From the NCBI GenBank assembly GCA_024704765.1, contig JAKMXF010000315.1, positions 1-64,000 of the forward strand: a stretch of 64,000 nucleotides of DNA, given 5' to 3'. The notes under the pieces are model-generated. The model worked only from the letters and a program-made list of their open reading frames with translations, was not told where the DNA came from and did no database searches. Position 1 is the stretch's first letter, and every line of letters starts with the position of its first letter. This document shows positions 46,019 through 57,850 of this stretch, piece by piece. Origin of the DNA: Oopsacas minuta (lineage: Eukaryota > Porifera > Hexactinellida > Lyssacinosida > Leucopsacidae). The position numbers and the translations under genes are program-made.

Positions 46019-46237
46019 ATGTCTATCAACTATCCTTGTACACTATCCGTATTTCAATACTTTCACTTCCATATAGAGAGCTGCTGTCACAAAGATAAAT
46101 TTCAACTTGTTGAGCGATACTTAGAAACTTGCAAACTTTATCATGACAAATTCGGGAATATTGAAAGTTGTCGATTTATTGGTGATTATTTGCAAAAAGT
46201 TGAAATCAATCTTTTCACTATTATGTGTAATTCTTGA
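46019..46237 (+). CDS. Candidate short ORF or terminal exon, unknown
   Basis: The frame ends in a charged helical-looking segment (HKDKFQLVERYLETCKLYHD, then FGNIESCRFIGDYLQKVEI) and a TGA stop. It lies 330 bp downstream of the broken coding-like segment at 45.1-45.7 kb on the same strand and might be its last exon. No family was recognised and the ATG at 46019 may not be the true start. Confidence 0.25.
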   Translation: MSINYPCTLSVFQYFHFHIESCCHKDKFQLVERYLETCKLYHDKFGNIESCRFIGDYLQKVEINLFTIMCNS

Positions 46238-46239
46238 AA

Positions 46240-49200
46240 GCTTTTAGAAATTTACTGAACATTCTTAGATTCCAAGGCATAAATGTTAATCTTAACTCAA
46301 TTAATAGGATTTCTCAATGTGAATAGTGTAGTAGTTGACCAGTTTCTTGACAAAAACTTTATCACCACAATTGTCTTAGTGTTGATTTCAATTTGCTAGC
46401 ATTTGTCATTCATGTATGATATAGAAATTGAATATGGCTTTTACACACACCGGTAGATGTTAATCGTCATTTCGTTAATTATACTCTTCTCCAAAATAAT
46501 TTACGTATTATATATACAAAATTTCTTTGAACAACACTAATGGCTATCCAATCTGATCAATTATATTGTATCCATATTCGAATTTTCCTGGTATTTGAAA
46601 AGGTAGTCGAATAATCACAAATGTATTCTAACCATAATTTTGATCTAAAATTCGTAATCATTGTGAAATTTCCCTCGTTTCCTGTCACTTAACCATATTT
46701 TGAGATATTTCTTCCCCAGCAACGCAAGCGTCAGGAATGTAGCAATATTCGAATATCAAATTATGTCATATCCCTATCGAGTGACCCGTTTGAGGATGCT
46801 AAGGTAGCTGAATCTAGTTATACCTACAAAAGTTATATAATAGTATTAAATCTATAATAAGTAATACGTGATTTATTTGAACATAGTATATGCCTAGATT
46901 AACCTCGAAATATGAGATTTTGACTTTGTTAGACATGTATAAGTCACTTTTTATCAAGTATTGCATAAATTGGTCAACTATACAGATGCAAAATATTTAT
47001 TGCAGAAATCAGGCTAATATAAATTATCTCACCAAAACTATAGATTGAGCGTATGACACATATTATACGTAATACGGCTTCATTAAAGACGTATTAAACA
47101 ACTTAGAGTTATACACATACTGGTACTCTAAAATCGATTCCCTGGATCGACCTCCTTGGCTCCTCAATTTTACTTCTTTGCATAGGAATAAACGATATTC
47201 AAAACAATAGGAAGTCGGTTGATTACCCTAAATAGTTGAAACAATCAACCCAGTTCCCAAATGCAATGTGACGTAGTCATGAATATGTCAATACTTAGTC
47301 ATATTTCTGAAATAACCTCAGAGATAAACCAAAAGGTATTATAAATGTATAGGAACTTGGGTGTGTACTATATATTGGCTGTCTTATTTTGGGCATCATT
47401 TCAACAATTATCGAATTAAAAGCGGATATTGACAAAACATGTTACATCCATGGCCTCACCTGTAATTTATAAACGCTCCAACTTTATCATGAAAATTTCG
47501 GGTACATTTTGTACTGAAACAGTTTTAAATCATTTGGCATTTCAACATTTAAGTCCTAGATCAATAATCAATAATTAACATTCTACACTGTGAAGTAACC
47601 ATCTCATTGTTTACGGTGGTGGAAGCAATGGTGAATTATATTGTTTAATTAAGTATATTCCATTCAGACAACTTTAGAAAGCGATTACTTACATAATAGA
47701 TATTTTTTAATGATTATGTTCTTGAGAATAGATACATATAATTGGTATTGTTAAGGAGATTTACAATCAAAATAATGTGAAACTTATTCATGACACTTCT
47801 TTAGCTCTCCTGCGTTATTTTTCACCCGTGCTCCGATTCTACGTAAATCTTTCGCTCTATCACCCCAAGCCCCAATTAACTCAATACAAATAGGAGCAAA
47901 GATATACGCAGAGATAAGTGAAGCATACATTCGGGTTTTGAGTGTTCAGCTTACATGCATATTTTCCCGGCTCTACTGCTAGCAGTAGCCTGTTAGAAGG
48001 AGCGAGTATGTCATAGCAAGTAAATCCCATAATAAACAATTTTCTTTTGTGTTGGTGTAAAAATGGCTACAGATCTCTACCTACCTGCAATTTTGGCATA
48101 CTTCCATGGGACCTATAACCTGGCTTCTTCTCTTTTACCTTTAGGGAGCCAGAATGGATCATTTGACAGAGGAAGCCATGATACTTCGGGGAGAGCAAGT
48201 AGAATACCACTACTTTCTCAAGAGGACAGAAAAGATCAACGCAAATGGCATGAAATCCTTAGTTTGAAAGACAACAAGAACTAGTGAGAGACGCTATGGA
48301 TGTCATGACTCGTGCTGGCCTGACAGCCACTGCGAGAAAGAATCTACTTAGAGTATGGTTAAATGCTCTCTCTATTCCCCACAAAGGTACGAAACTAAAT
48401 TGACGAATACTTCCCAATCGCAGATGGAATTCGCTTGGGGGTACATCGTCATGGAGAAAACCTGCGTATGCGACTTAAAGGTTAATAGGTAGGGAAGTCA
48501 TGGTCTTAGCTGTAAGAAAAGTGGATATCTCAACATCAGGCTGCTAATGAAACTGTCACACGAACCCTCGCATCAGGAGGTGCACCATCTATTTTGGAGC
48601 AGGTTGGGATTTGTTGAGAAGATGAATAATAGATTGTCTCAAATCTAAATAGTACTGTCTGAAATAATTCAGAGATTAAATATACATAATATCTGGTACC
48701 ATTTGTCATTTTAAGCCCAGTTTTGCCTGAACAAATTTAGATGATGCGTACCACCCGACCCGAGGTGGTGCTAACTTAAATACACCTCTGCTTTTACATG
48801 GTCTCAAAGAAGAAGCATTATTTTATACATGTTTGAAATTTCGCTAACAGATAACAGTATTTTGATCTAAAAATTTCACAAATGTGTTTTTGTGAATTTT
48901 AATTTGGCAATTATAGAATTATCCAACTAAATTAAAATTTCAATGTATTAGATATTCTCGAAGATTTTCTCAATATACCAATATATACTGTTGTGTATAA
49001 TTTCAATTACCATCACCTGAGCCTTTTCAGGATATTTATGCAAATAGAATTTATGTGTAAGTAGTGTACTACATACGGCGCCAGCGGTATATATTACAGG
49101 TCGGACTATAATATCGTAGTTATGAAACCAGAAGATAAAATATATTTAGCCACATGAAAAACAAAAGATTATTATACTAATAGATAGAAATTTGACTACA

Positions 49201-49437
49201 AAAATTTGCTAATGATTTATACAAATAGAGGTTAAATATGATCAAATTTGTAAACAATAACCCTTTAAATTGATCAAATATTGCTTATTGCATCACAACT
49301 GTGCGAAGTTCTTCTGTTTCCTCATCAGTCTGCAATCAGGGCTTATAGTAGGGTCTGTGTTAGTATTCTCCAAATGTAAAGTGGAAACTCTTTGGGTTAT
49401 AAGAAATATATATTTCTCTATAATTCTGGCTTATATA
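46240..49437. other. Intergenic stretch with weak coding-like traces at 48060-48400
   Basis: Only around 48270-48400 does a coding-like piece appear (QQELVRDAMDVMTRAGLTA, then RKNLLRVWLNALSIPHKG), without recognised family and with stops around it. The part next to 49437 should hold the 3' UTR of SMG1 (minus strand). Confidence 0.35.
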
Positions 49438-52400
49438 TTATACCCAAGATGTCCACCCTTCGTACATTTGAGAAAGGTTCTCAACGTTAACTGCTTCCTG
49501 AATTAGAACGTTAACTTGATTAGTTACTGAGTGATTTGTTGAAGACACTCCTCCTTGACCCTGAATTTTTAAGTGTACTCTTTTACAGACACTAGAACTA
49601 AAGTCTTTCGTTCTCAGTATATTACTAGCAATACTATCCGAAGTATCTAGTACATTATCTTGTATGAGGCTTATATCGATTAATGCTTTCAACTTATACC
49701 CCAAGAGAACATGCTGTATAGGGTTTTGCATTACAAAATATTCATCATCAAACAAAAGATGATTATCGATTCCTAGATGACTGGCGGAAAAACAAAGCAG
49801 AAATCCAATTGCCCATTTCAAAATAGACTTAAGTAAGTCAACATTCATTATTAGTTCATTCAATTTTGTGTCACCAAGGTCAAATGTTGATAAAGAGTCT
49901 AAAATATCTATCCCGTGTAGGAAATAAATGTTAATGCGAGACCAAGTATCACTTGAAGATCGTATGGCCATATTGGTTATGTTTGCGTGAACAAGTGAAA
50001 ATAACTTTGTTAGGTCCTTAGATAGTTTAGATACAGGAATACATGCTTTTGATATAGTTAAGTGATATTTAGAGATTTGGTTGACTAAGGATAATCTTGA
50101 CTGGAATAAACTTAACTCTTCCTTATTTAGATGTAACTTAAGATCTAAAATAGTTGGATTATTAAGGTTTTGTACATCAAATTTATATAAAGAGTAATGA
50201 AATTTGTTACTATTTTCAATCAGATTTAATTTATCAATGAGTCTTTTAACTTCAATCAAATCTTTGGTTATAGATTTACCAAATGATGAAAACTCTTCAG
50301 AATTCAGTCGAAATTTATTAAAGCGTAGTGTTTCAATATATAACTTTTCCATGTGATTCATTAGATAACGGAAATCAGTTATAAATATATTTCGCTTTAA
50401 TATTCCAGTTTGAATTGGTCCATATATTTGTGTTAATTCTGGATTCATCTTCAATTGTTCGATTATGTTGGAATCTATTGATTGTATCTTTTCAATTATC
50501 CGTTCCCGAGTGAGTGATAAATTACATAGATTGAAAGCAGTTAAAGTATCAATCCAATGGGTAATTTTTGATATCAAGGTACTTTCATTTAAGTAAAAAA
50601 CATTATTTAGACGATAAGCATCAATATAATCCTTTGTACGGACTATCTTACATTTAGTTAGATTTATACTAGTCTCTAATCTGTTTTTCATATCCATTTT
50701 CCTCCAAGCTATGTCAAAATTAGTTATAAGTTCGTTAACATGAGTGAAATTCAGATCTGAATGTTGTTGAAAGAATGATTCCATACTTTGTTTTACAATA
50801 ACGTCTAGAGAATCTCCTACATTAATAGAAGGCAAAAAATCCAAACTGTCCATAATGTTGAGTGAAATTGAGAGTAAGGCTTGGGTAGGAGAACCAACGA
50901 GTTTCAAAATAAGAAAGTCTGACAAATACAACTGCAGTGGACGCAATATATTTGATTCGGTATAAAATGGTAAAGTGAAGTTAGAAGATTGAACAGTCAA
51001 AATAGACAACATATCTTTACCAGTATTCAGTATCTCATATACAGTCTGGATATATTTGAAAAGAAAGAGGTCAGCTAAAATCTGGCGGTTATTAGGATGA
51101 ACAAACGTTTCCAATAATTGTGATTGTTGAAATTCATGCAATGTGTATTTTAGAGATAATGCGTTCCCTTTCCAAGAGGTGTAATCATATTCCTGAACAA
51201 GCTTCATCAATCCTAAATAATTTCGAAATATCAGGGAAACCAGTTTACATGTTGGCGAGTTTTGCTTATTGAATCTATTGTTTAGAGATTTAACGATTCT
51301 ATCAAAAATTTCAATTGCGTTAGAATGGACTTTTAATTTTTCTGTAATAAATGTAGATTGCAAAACATCTCTATATAACTTAGTGGATTCAGCAATTAAG
51401 GAGGTTAAATCTGAATTCCCTATTATTTCATCCAGATGAAAGAATATATGCTGAATATCAGCAGATTGATGAATTTCGATCAATAAATCCATGAAGTCAC
51501 GTTGGAAGTCATGGTATAGTCCCCTCATGTGGCAAAAAATTTTATTCACAACTTTCAATGATCTAACTGTCTTTGTTAATGCAGAAAAACCTGGGCCTGC
51601 TAGATGATACAATCCAATCTTTGCACACCTCAGCATCTGGTACACATTACCACTCATTGTACATAGTTCTTCCAAAAACCAATCACCTTCTTCAGACATC
51701 AATTCGCACAACTTATTCCCAGAATTTTTAGCAGTCAGTTCCATTGAATACCACTTTTCAAATTTTTCAGGCAATGATACACCAATTAAATAGAGTATAA
51801 TTTTACTATTCATATGATCATTTTGATGTACCCATTTGGAAATGCACTTGTATATATGATTGACATTCTCAGGTTCTTTAGGCGAGAGTGTAATACTTAG
51901 ATGATCGAAACGCTCTTGTAAAGTTTCCAAAGTGTTTTCTTGATTGAACAGAGATTGCAAAAGCTTTGATAAACGAGTTGTAACATATTCTCTAGTCAAA
52001 GAATACTGCTCGAAACATTTATTAAGCGCTGAAATTACTTGAGTACAATTATCCAAGGTGGAATCTACAATAAAAGTATCTAAACAATGAATCCAGTTTG
52101 GAGAATAACTACAAACCTTAAGTCGAGAAAGACTGGACTCTTCATCTAATATTGAAAGAATCTCTTGTACTATACTCACACTACATTGGAATACGTTGAT
52201 TAATTGGTTGTAAGATGCAGAATATTCTATAACTAAATCTTGTTGATGATAAGAACCAAAAGAATTGGTGAAAAGTTGAGATAGATCTTCAGGAATTTTC
52301 GATATTAACAGATTCTTTAACAAACAACCAATTGATGCAATACGATTGGTTTGGATCATTTGTTCACAACTTTGAGGAGTATAATCATTTGGCATGAATG

Positions 52401-55400
52401 TTAGAATCTTTGACCGTAAGTTAGATAGTGCGTCATTTAACTCTTCTCTGGTAGAATTTAGTTGAACTATTACACATATAATATTGTTAAATGTATTACT
52501 TTGAATTCCAGACAAATTATTTACTTGCTTTTTACACGAAGTAATTGACTCATCAAGTAAACGTATATCAGATGAGATACTTTGCAATTCTCTAAAATGA
52601 TGATTTAGGATATCGAGATCTCGAATCGATTGCAAAAAGACATGCTTCCATTCTTGCCAACTATCAATGACAGTCATTGAGAGAAAAGTTTCATCATCTA
52701 TAGACCTTCCTAGCGTTCGGTCTACAAAGAATCGATCGAGAATATGCCATTGATCAATTGATGTACCATCAGTGAAGTCTGTTAAAGGATAATATTCAAT
52801 TGTTTGGAGAAGAGATAAAACTATTTCCTCTTCTTTCATGAGTGTTAACAAAACATTCTCACATGAATTTCTAAAAGTCCCCTCAATATCCGATGGACCA
52901 AGAGCTCGTCGAAAGTTTTGCGTCAATCTAAAAGGAACCATTTCTGGAACTCTAAGTTTCTGCCCATTTTCAAAACATACATTATAATCTACATGAATTA
53001 TCTCACCTGTTGCAAAATCCAATAGTATATTATCCAAATGACGATCACCAAGACCAATGATGTATCCAATTATTGACATAACTGCCAGTGAACGACAAAA
53101 ACTTTGTTGAATAACCCACCATTCACCTGCACAAGAGCTAGCATACCATAACTCGCTACTAATTAGAATTGAGGGTGTTTCATATTGTAATTCTAGAAAC
53201 ACTTCTCTCAGAATATCTTTAGGCAAACTTTTTCTCGTAGATTCGTAGCAAGGTCCGATTGAAATCCCACGAAATTCTAAATAAGAATTAATTTTACTGT
53301 AAAAAATTTCCTTCGGTTTTATTGGAGGAATATTATCATGACAACCTTTGTCTGAAACATCAGTCAAATCTGTGTTGTCAAATCGTTGAGATGTATTCTT
53401 ATTAAGTTGACACCGCTTGTACAAAGTAAAAATAGGAGTAGCATTATTAACCCACTCAATAATACCAGAACAATCTCCCAAGGGGGTGACAGCATAATGT
53501 CTAGCTTGAAATAATCCACGTTGGTGAGAATTTGACTCTAAAAAACTGCGATTAATTATGGATAACATTTGCATTATCGTTTGGTCAAGATGCAAATCTT
53601 CAAGGCCTTTAAATAAGAAATTATGATGTTTTCCATCTGATCCATGAAATCCAATCTTCTTGGGTCTAGTTTTTGTTGGTTGAATAGAAATTTCTGAACA
53701 TACTTTAGTTAATGTAATAGGTTTGTCATCAATTGTGGTGATCCCAGGGAGAAATACTATGTCAGGTACAATAGAATAAAGCGCAGGGCTCAGAGTAAAA
53801 ACATTAAGCATTTGATTCAGGGATTGCTTCTGATGCAAAGATACAAATAAATCGAGTAGTAATTTAAACGCATCGCGAATCCTCGAATCACTGTGTAAAT
53901 CATTTGGCTCTCGCAAAACATACATATAATGCCTGATAAAAATATTGTGATTATTCTGAAATGTCTGTTCAAATGGAGTTTCTGGGGATTTTGATATTAT
54001 TTCGACTAGACTCTCAAGTACATGGAGAAGTGGTGACATTAATATCTGATATTTTAAATCCATTAGTTTAGCAAGGAATCTTTCGTCAAGATTAGAGGTT
54101 AAGAGTTTTCTTAGTTCAAATTCAAATTGGTGTAAAGCTTTAATAAAATCATTATGGATGGATGAAAGACAGGCAAACCAAAGTTCGTCCCATAGAAGAG
54201 TCACTCTCTGAAACTCGTTAATAAGGCATCGAGTAATGCTAACCATAGCACCATTTCGCTGGGAAATACATTCCAAAACATTTGATAAGCAACAGGATGT
54301 GGTATTATCTTTCGAATGATCTAATTCTTTGATTGTACTTGAATTTGAGATTGGATTAGATAATATGGCTTTATATAACAACAAATGAGGCCAGAATTCA
54401 GATATCCGACTTAGTAATGATGTAAGAATATGCCTTACTCCAGAGATTTTGTGATCTAACTTACTGATTAACTGAGGTAATATCTTTTTCCAAACAACAG
54501 GAGGCGTTGAATAATACCCAACATAAAAACACTGTTTCATCTCGACGTAATATTTTTCTGTTAATCGAAGGAGTCTAAGTGTTGCGAGAATTGTATTTCT
54601 TTCCATATTCTGCTCTAATGATTTTGAGAGAAAGGTGAAGTAAGCTTGCACAGATTTATTATATGAGGCAAATACTCTCTTCAAAATATCATCAATAATA
54701 TCAATAAGCTTCGGAGGACAAGGATGTTCCTTAAGAGATGGAAATAGCAGACATAGTTTCTCAACAATGAAAACTCTGTTCGAATCATGAATGTTATATT
54801 GCCTTTCTCCTTGTTCTAAGATATCATCGTCTCTAATTATTTGAGAGATCATTTTTGAACAGGTGGTGATAACATTAAATCTCTCTTTCTCTGGTAGATC
54901 TGCTGGAAGTATATTCAATATACTCTCTTCCTCGGACGAAAGAAGAGCAGAATGTATATTCATAGATGAAATATTGTTGTGAAGTTTTTCTCCAACTGCA
55001 TAGTTCCACTTTGCAAAATTTAGCCAGGCCTTTGCTAAACCAGAAGAATAAAGCTCACTCGCAACGCGTTGTAAAAGTCCTGTAATACAATCTTGCCAAG
55101 TTAGCTCTTGTGATAAGAGATTTCCCACAAAAAGGATACTAGATAGTCCGGGGCCTTTAGATGTATCATGTGAAACTAGATTAAATAATGACACATCTGC
55201 TTGAAACCATTTGCTAAGGGTGGAAAACATCTTAGTGATATATTCACGTGAAAGGATAGATAAATTGTCTAAAATAAGAAGATAGTTAGCATATGAACTT
55301 ATAATAATTTGACAAGCTATTAGCTTTTCATTTTTACAGTACAGTAATTTGCTACATTCATAATAAAGTGGTAGATTGATTTCTTGTAATTCAATAGATG

Positions 55401-56133
55401 AAGAAAAGGATGCGAGTTTGCTATGAAGAACATTGCAAGTCTCTATAAATGATAATTTAGAAGATATGCTTAGTGTTTTAGAAACAAGATTATGGATGTA
55501 AAACTCTGCGAATTCAATGTTACCTTGTTTACGAGCCAATCTTGATAGAGAGATTAGGATGTTATTAATAGAAAGTGCATTGACATTTGGAGTATTCTTT
55601 GAAAGCATAAATATATGTACCCAAATTGCTAAATCATGTTGGAACGGGTCAAGCTTCATTGAATATAATCCCAAAGTATTTAAAGCTGAACCCACTGGCT
55701 GTGAAAGTCGAAATTTTTCAGGATGTGCTGCGCGGATTGCTGCAATAACTTGCAATTGCAATCCATGGTATGGCATTAGAACAATTGGCCATTCTAGAGC
55801 ACAAACACGTAAGGGTGCTTCAGCATATGCTGAAGCCTGCTTGAGCCAACGTCTCCACTTGGAAATGTTAGTACGATCAGGTCGAGGAGGGCCAAAGGCT
55901 AATGGCTTAAAATCACATTCATCTGGTGACCACTCCAATTCATCTTCAATTGTGCTCATATAAGAACTACTATACTTTGGAAGCATACCGCGAATGAGGA
56001 GTGTTTGGCTGTAATGTAAGTGTTGATTATGAGTCCACAACAAAAGATGATCCGTCAAATCAAAAAAAGATTTCGTGAGATTAAAACATGGAGCTTTGAA
56101 AGAATTGTCGTAAAATTCTGAAAGTGCTGTAAT
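49438..56133 (-). CDS. SMG1: SMG1 phosphatidylinositol-3-kinase-related kinase, long final exon
   Basis: SMG1 phosphorylates UPF1 in nonsense-mediated mRNA decay. The open frame covers about 2230 residues. The FAT/HEAT-like helical region comes first. The PIKK kinase domain follows: GSDGKHHNFLFKGLEDLHLD near residue 805 (SMG1-specific glycine-rich/lysine region), ISIGPCYES, the catalytic loop GLGDRHLDNILLD near residue 1003 and the DFG-equivalent HVDYNVCFENG near 1020, then RVPEMVPFRLTQN. A roughly 1050-residue C-terminal insertion typical of SMG1 comes next, and the FATC domain closes the protein (IQEAVNVENLSQMYEGWTSWV). The frame is open upstream of the first convenient start (a TTG at 56058) to a pyrimidine-rich acceptor ending at 56134, so I place the exon start at 56133 and expect earlier exons. 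The N-terminal HEAT region of animal SMG1 (total about 3200-3700 residues; about 2300 in C. elegans) was not found in the remaining 8 kb upstream. A 6.7 kb uninterrupted coding exon is unusual. Confidence 0.95.
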   Translation of the reverse strand: MTALSEFYDNSFKAPCFNLTKSFFDLTDHLLLWTHNQHLHYSQTLLIRGMLPKYSSSYMSTIEDELEWSPDECDFKPLAFGPPRPDRTNISKWRRWLKQASAYAEAPLRVCALEWPIVLMPYHGLQLQVIAAIRAAHPEKFRLSQPVGSALNTLGLYSMKLDPFQHDLAIWVHIFMLSKNTPNVNALSINNILISLSRLARKQGNIEFAEFYIHNLVSKTLSISSKLSFIETCNVLHSKLASFSSSIELQEINLPLYYECSKLLYCKNEKLIACQIIISSYANYLLILDNLSILSREYITKMFSTLSKWFQADVSLFNLVSHDTSKGPGLSSILFVGNLLSQELTWQDCITGLLQRVASELYSSGLAKAWLNFAKWNYAVGEKLHNNISSMNIHSALLSSEEESILNILPADLPEKERFNVITTCSKMISQIIRDDDILEQGERQYNIHDSNRVFIVEKLCLLFPSLKEHPCPPKLIDIIDDILKRVFASYNKSVQAYFTFLSKSLEQNMERNTILATLRLLRLTEKYYVEMKQCFYVGYYSTPPVVWKKILPQLISKLDHKISGVRHILTSLLSRISEFWPHLLLYKAILSNPISNSSTIKELDHSKDNTTSCCLSNVLECISQRNGAMVSITRCLINEFQRVTLLWDELWFACLSSIHNDFIKALHQFEFELRKLLTSNLDERFLAKLMDLKYQILMSPLLHVLESLVEIISKSPETPFEQTFQNNHNIFIRHYMYVLREPNDLHSDSRIRDAFKLLLDLFVSLHQKQSLNQMLNVFTLSPALYSIVPDIVFLPGITTIDDKPITLTKVCSEISIQPTKTRPKKIGFHGSDGKHHNFLFKGLEDLHLDQTIMQMLSIINRSFLESNSHQRGLFQARHYAVTPLGDCSGIIEWVNNATPIFTLYKRCQLNKNTSQRFDNTDLTDVSDKGCHDNIPPIKPKEIFYSKINSYLEFRGISIGPCYESTRKSLPKDILREVFLELQYETPSILISSELWYASSCAGEWWVIQQSFCRSLAVMSIIGYIIGLGDRHLDNILLDFATGEIIHVDYNVCFENGQKLRVPEMVPFRLTQNFRRALGPSDIEGTFRNSCENVLLTLMKEEEIVLSLLQTIEYYPLTDFTDGTSIDQWHILDRFFVDRTLGRSIDDETFLSMTVIDSWQEWKHVFLQSIRDLDILNHHFRELQSISSDIRLLDESITSCKKQVNNLSGIQSNTFNNIICVIVQLNSTREELNDALSNLRSKILTFMPNDYTPQSCEQMIQTNRIASIGCLLKNLLISKIPEDLSQLFTNSFGSYHQQDLVIEYSASYNQLINVFQCSVSIVQEILSILDEESSLSRLKVCSYSPNWIHCLDTFIVDSTLDNCTQVISALNKCFEQYSLTREYVTTRLSKLLQSLFNQENTLETLQERFDHLSITLSPKEPENVNHIYKCISKWVHQNDHMNSKIILYLIGVSLPEKFEKWYSMELTAKNSGNKLCELMSEEGDWFLEELCTMSGNVYQMLRCAKIGLYHLAGPGFSALTKTVRSLKVVNKIFCHMRGLYHDFQRDFMDLLIEIHQSADIQHIFFHLDEIIGNSDLTSLIAESTKLYRDVLQSTFITEKLKVHSNAIEIFDRIVKSLNNRFNKQNSPTCKLVSLIFRNYLGLMKLVQEYDYTSWKGNALSLKYTLHEFQQSQLLETFVHPNNRQILADLFLFKYIQTVYEILNTGKDMLSILTVQSSNFTLPFYTESNILRPLQLYLSDFLILKLVGSPTQALLSISLNIMDSLDFLPSINVGDSLDVIVKQSMESFFQQHSDLNFTHVNELITNFDIAWRKMDMKNRLETSINLTKCKIVRTKDYIDAYRLNNVFYLNESTLISKITHWIDTLTAFNLCNLSLTRERIIEKIQSIDSNIIEQLKMNPELTQIYGPIQTGILKRNIFITDFRYLMNHMEKLYIETLRFNKFRLNSEEFSSFGKSITKDLIEVKRLIDKLNLIENSNKFHYSLYKFDVQNLNNPTILDLKLHLNKEELSLFQSRLSLVNQISKYHLTISKACIPVSKLSKDLTKLFSLVHANITNMAIRSSSDTWSRINIYFLHGIDILDSLSTFDLGDTKLNELIMNVDLLKSILKWAIGFLLCFSASHLGIDNHLLFDDEYFVMQNPIQHVLLGYKLKALIDISLIQDNVLDTSDSIASNILRTKDFSSSVCKRVHLKIQGQGGVSSTNHSVTNQVNVLIQEAVNVENLSQMYEGWTSWV

Positions 56134-56539
56134 CTAAATAAAATTGACAAAGTATTAGGATCCAACTAGAATAGGGGTAAAAGGATAGAGTTTTCCAAGG
56201 CAGAACTAGGATGTGGTAAATTTTGCCCAAAAATTTTAATAATAAATATGGGTCAAGTGGGTTTATTAGAGGATTTTGTGGGTTCGCACGTAAGAAGTAA
56301 GGAGGTAAATTGCGAAAGTCGCGATATCGTGGTATGGAATTGATTCAAAAATTAGAGATCTACTTTGCGATTTTGTTTCACATGTATCAAGCTAATTCGA
56401 TAGTCGAAACAGTATATGCTCAACCTTATCAAATTTCCCCATAAATTATACAGGCTTTAGGTTTAAAATGTGAAATATTTGAAAATCTAGAAATCACCTA
56501 TTCCTTACAATCCATTCTAAATCCAAATTATTATTATCT

Positions 56540-56680
56540 GTGCTTGTTCTCAGTTGTTTTCCTTATTTGTCTGCCTGTTTATCGGTAGTCAAGGAAATAA
56601 TTTTTGGTATGTTGTTTTGAATGTGAGTTTTGTGATTCTGAGATGTTGAATCCGATTTTATACTTTTGAATTAATCATAC
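56540..56680 (+). repeat. R1 fragment
   Basis: TTTATCGGTAGTCAAGGAAATAA and TTGAATCCGATTTTATAC, then TTTTGAATTAATCATA, match the 5' half of the R1 element at 44175-44400. It is truncated before the tandem units, possibly by the adjacent MITE. Confidence 0.5.
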
Positions 56681-56995
56681 GTAGGGATGGTAGATATGCT
56701 GTTAAGCGCATGTTTTACTGTTAACTATTAACATCATCAAGTTGCAGTTAACAGCAAATGTATTCTAACTAACTAACTATTCCGAAATTCTTGTTCAACT
56801 AAGCTGTTAACATCTGGTTAGTAATTGTTAAGAGTTGGATACTTCCAGTAATTGACAGTATGATATTTAGGGTTAACAGCAAACATTCTTCACTTCAAAT
56901 CATGTCATTAATTATAATATCTGCGTTTTAGTACGGTATCGATATAGTGAGTGTTTCATCAAGATACAAACTAGAATCATTGTTTCCATCCCTAC
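56681..56995. mobile_element. MITE with GTAGGGATGG / CCATCCCTAC ends
   Basis: The 315 bp element has perfect 10 bp terminal inverted repeats. The interior is rich in CTGTTAAC/GTTAACAG motifs in both orientations. The tips suggest a hAT-type element, but the flanks (AATCATAC, TGATACTC) are not a clean 8 bp duplication. No coding capacity. Confidence 0.6.
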
Positions 56996-57169
56996 TGATA
57001 CTCACATAGCTGTATGAGTGTATATATTTGGTCTGATTAGTCTGTTCATAGCCTACCAAATATATGGCCAAGTATTAAAAGTAGCAGGATGCAATATTAG
57101 TTGAAAGAATTGTTATTTACATTGTTTGTATATTGCAGAAGCAGTACAGTTTTGCCCGAATATATGCTA

Positions 57170-57850
57170 AAAACATCTAGAAATGTGTCAAAATATATCA
57201 TTCTTTGACGCCTTGTGAACAGTATAATTTGTATCATCATCTCAAAGGGAATATATCAAATGCTCTATAGATACCATTATACAAAAAATCAATATTTTGT
57301 CATACAAAATTTATGCTCGTTGTTAATTTAAGTTAGAGATCATGGATGACAAATCTTTATGAATGATCAACTATAACTCCTGAATTGTAAAAAATATGGT
57401 AAAATCAGAATAGCCAATTTACAATATAAATCCGACTTTTCCCATACCCCTGTAATAAATTTTGATCTGAAATAATTGAAGAGTACTTCGCAATCTTGAA
57501 AATGACCATAAACGATCATCGTTATATTGGTAGGAAAAATCATATCAGACTGTGTACAAGAGTATGGGAAGTAAGGTATATAGTTTAAATTAGCTGTTCT
57601 AATTTTACAATAATTTTACCGAATCTCAAGTTATAATTGAATATTCACAAAGATTTGTCATCCATGATCCCTAACGTAACTAAAGAACGAGCATAAATTT
57701 GTATGACGAAATACTGATATCATAGATAAAGGTATCTATGGATCATTTTCATATATTCACTTTGAGATGATGAATGCAAAATTTAACTTTCACAAGTCAC
57801 CAAAGAATGATATATTTTAGTAAAAAATGGATATTAGACAGATTTTGAGT
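57170..57850. mobile_element. Foldback element 3 (about 290-bp arms)
   Basis: The left arm 57170-57455 and right arm 57553-57850 are inverted copies. Shared blocks include AAAATATATCATTCTTTG, CATCATCTCAAAG, TTATGCTCGTT, GATCATGGATGACAAATCTTT and CCCATAC. The spacer is about 100 bp. There is no coding capacity. A partial copy at 43055-43160 shows that it is a repeated family. Confidence 0.75.

Noticed and set aside
55517-55963. 148-codon plus-strand frame opposite the SMG1 N-terminal part
   Set aside because: It is antisense to a well-supported coding exon; no motif was seen.
49438-56058. TTG at 56058 as the true SMG1 start
   Set aside because: The frame continues upstream to a splice-acceptor-like tract at 56134, and a non-ATG start is not needed for an internal exon boundary.
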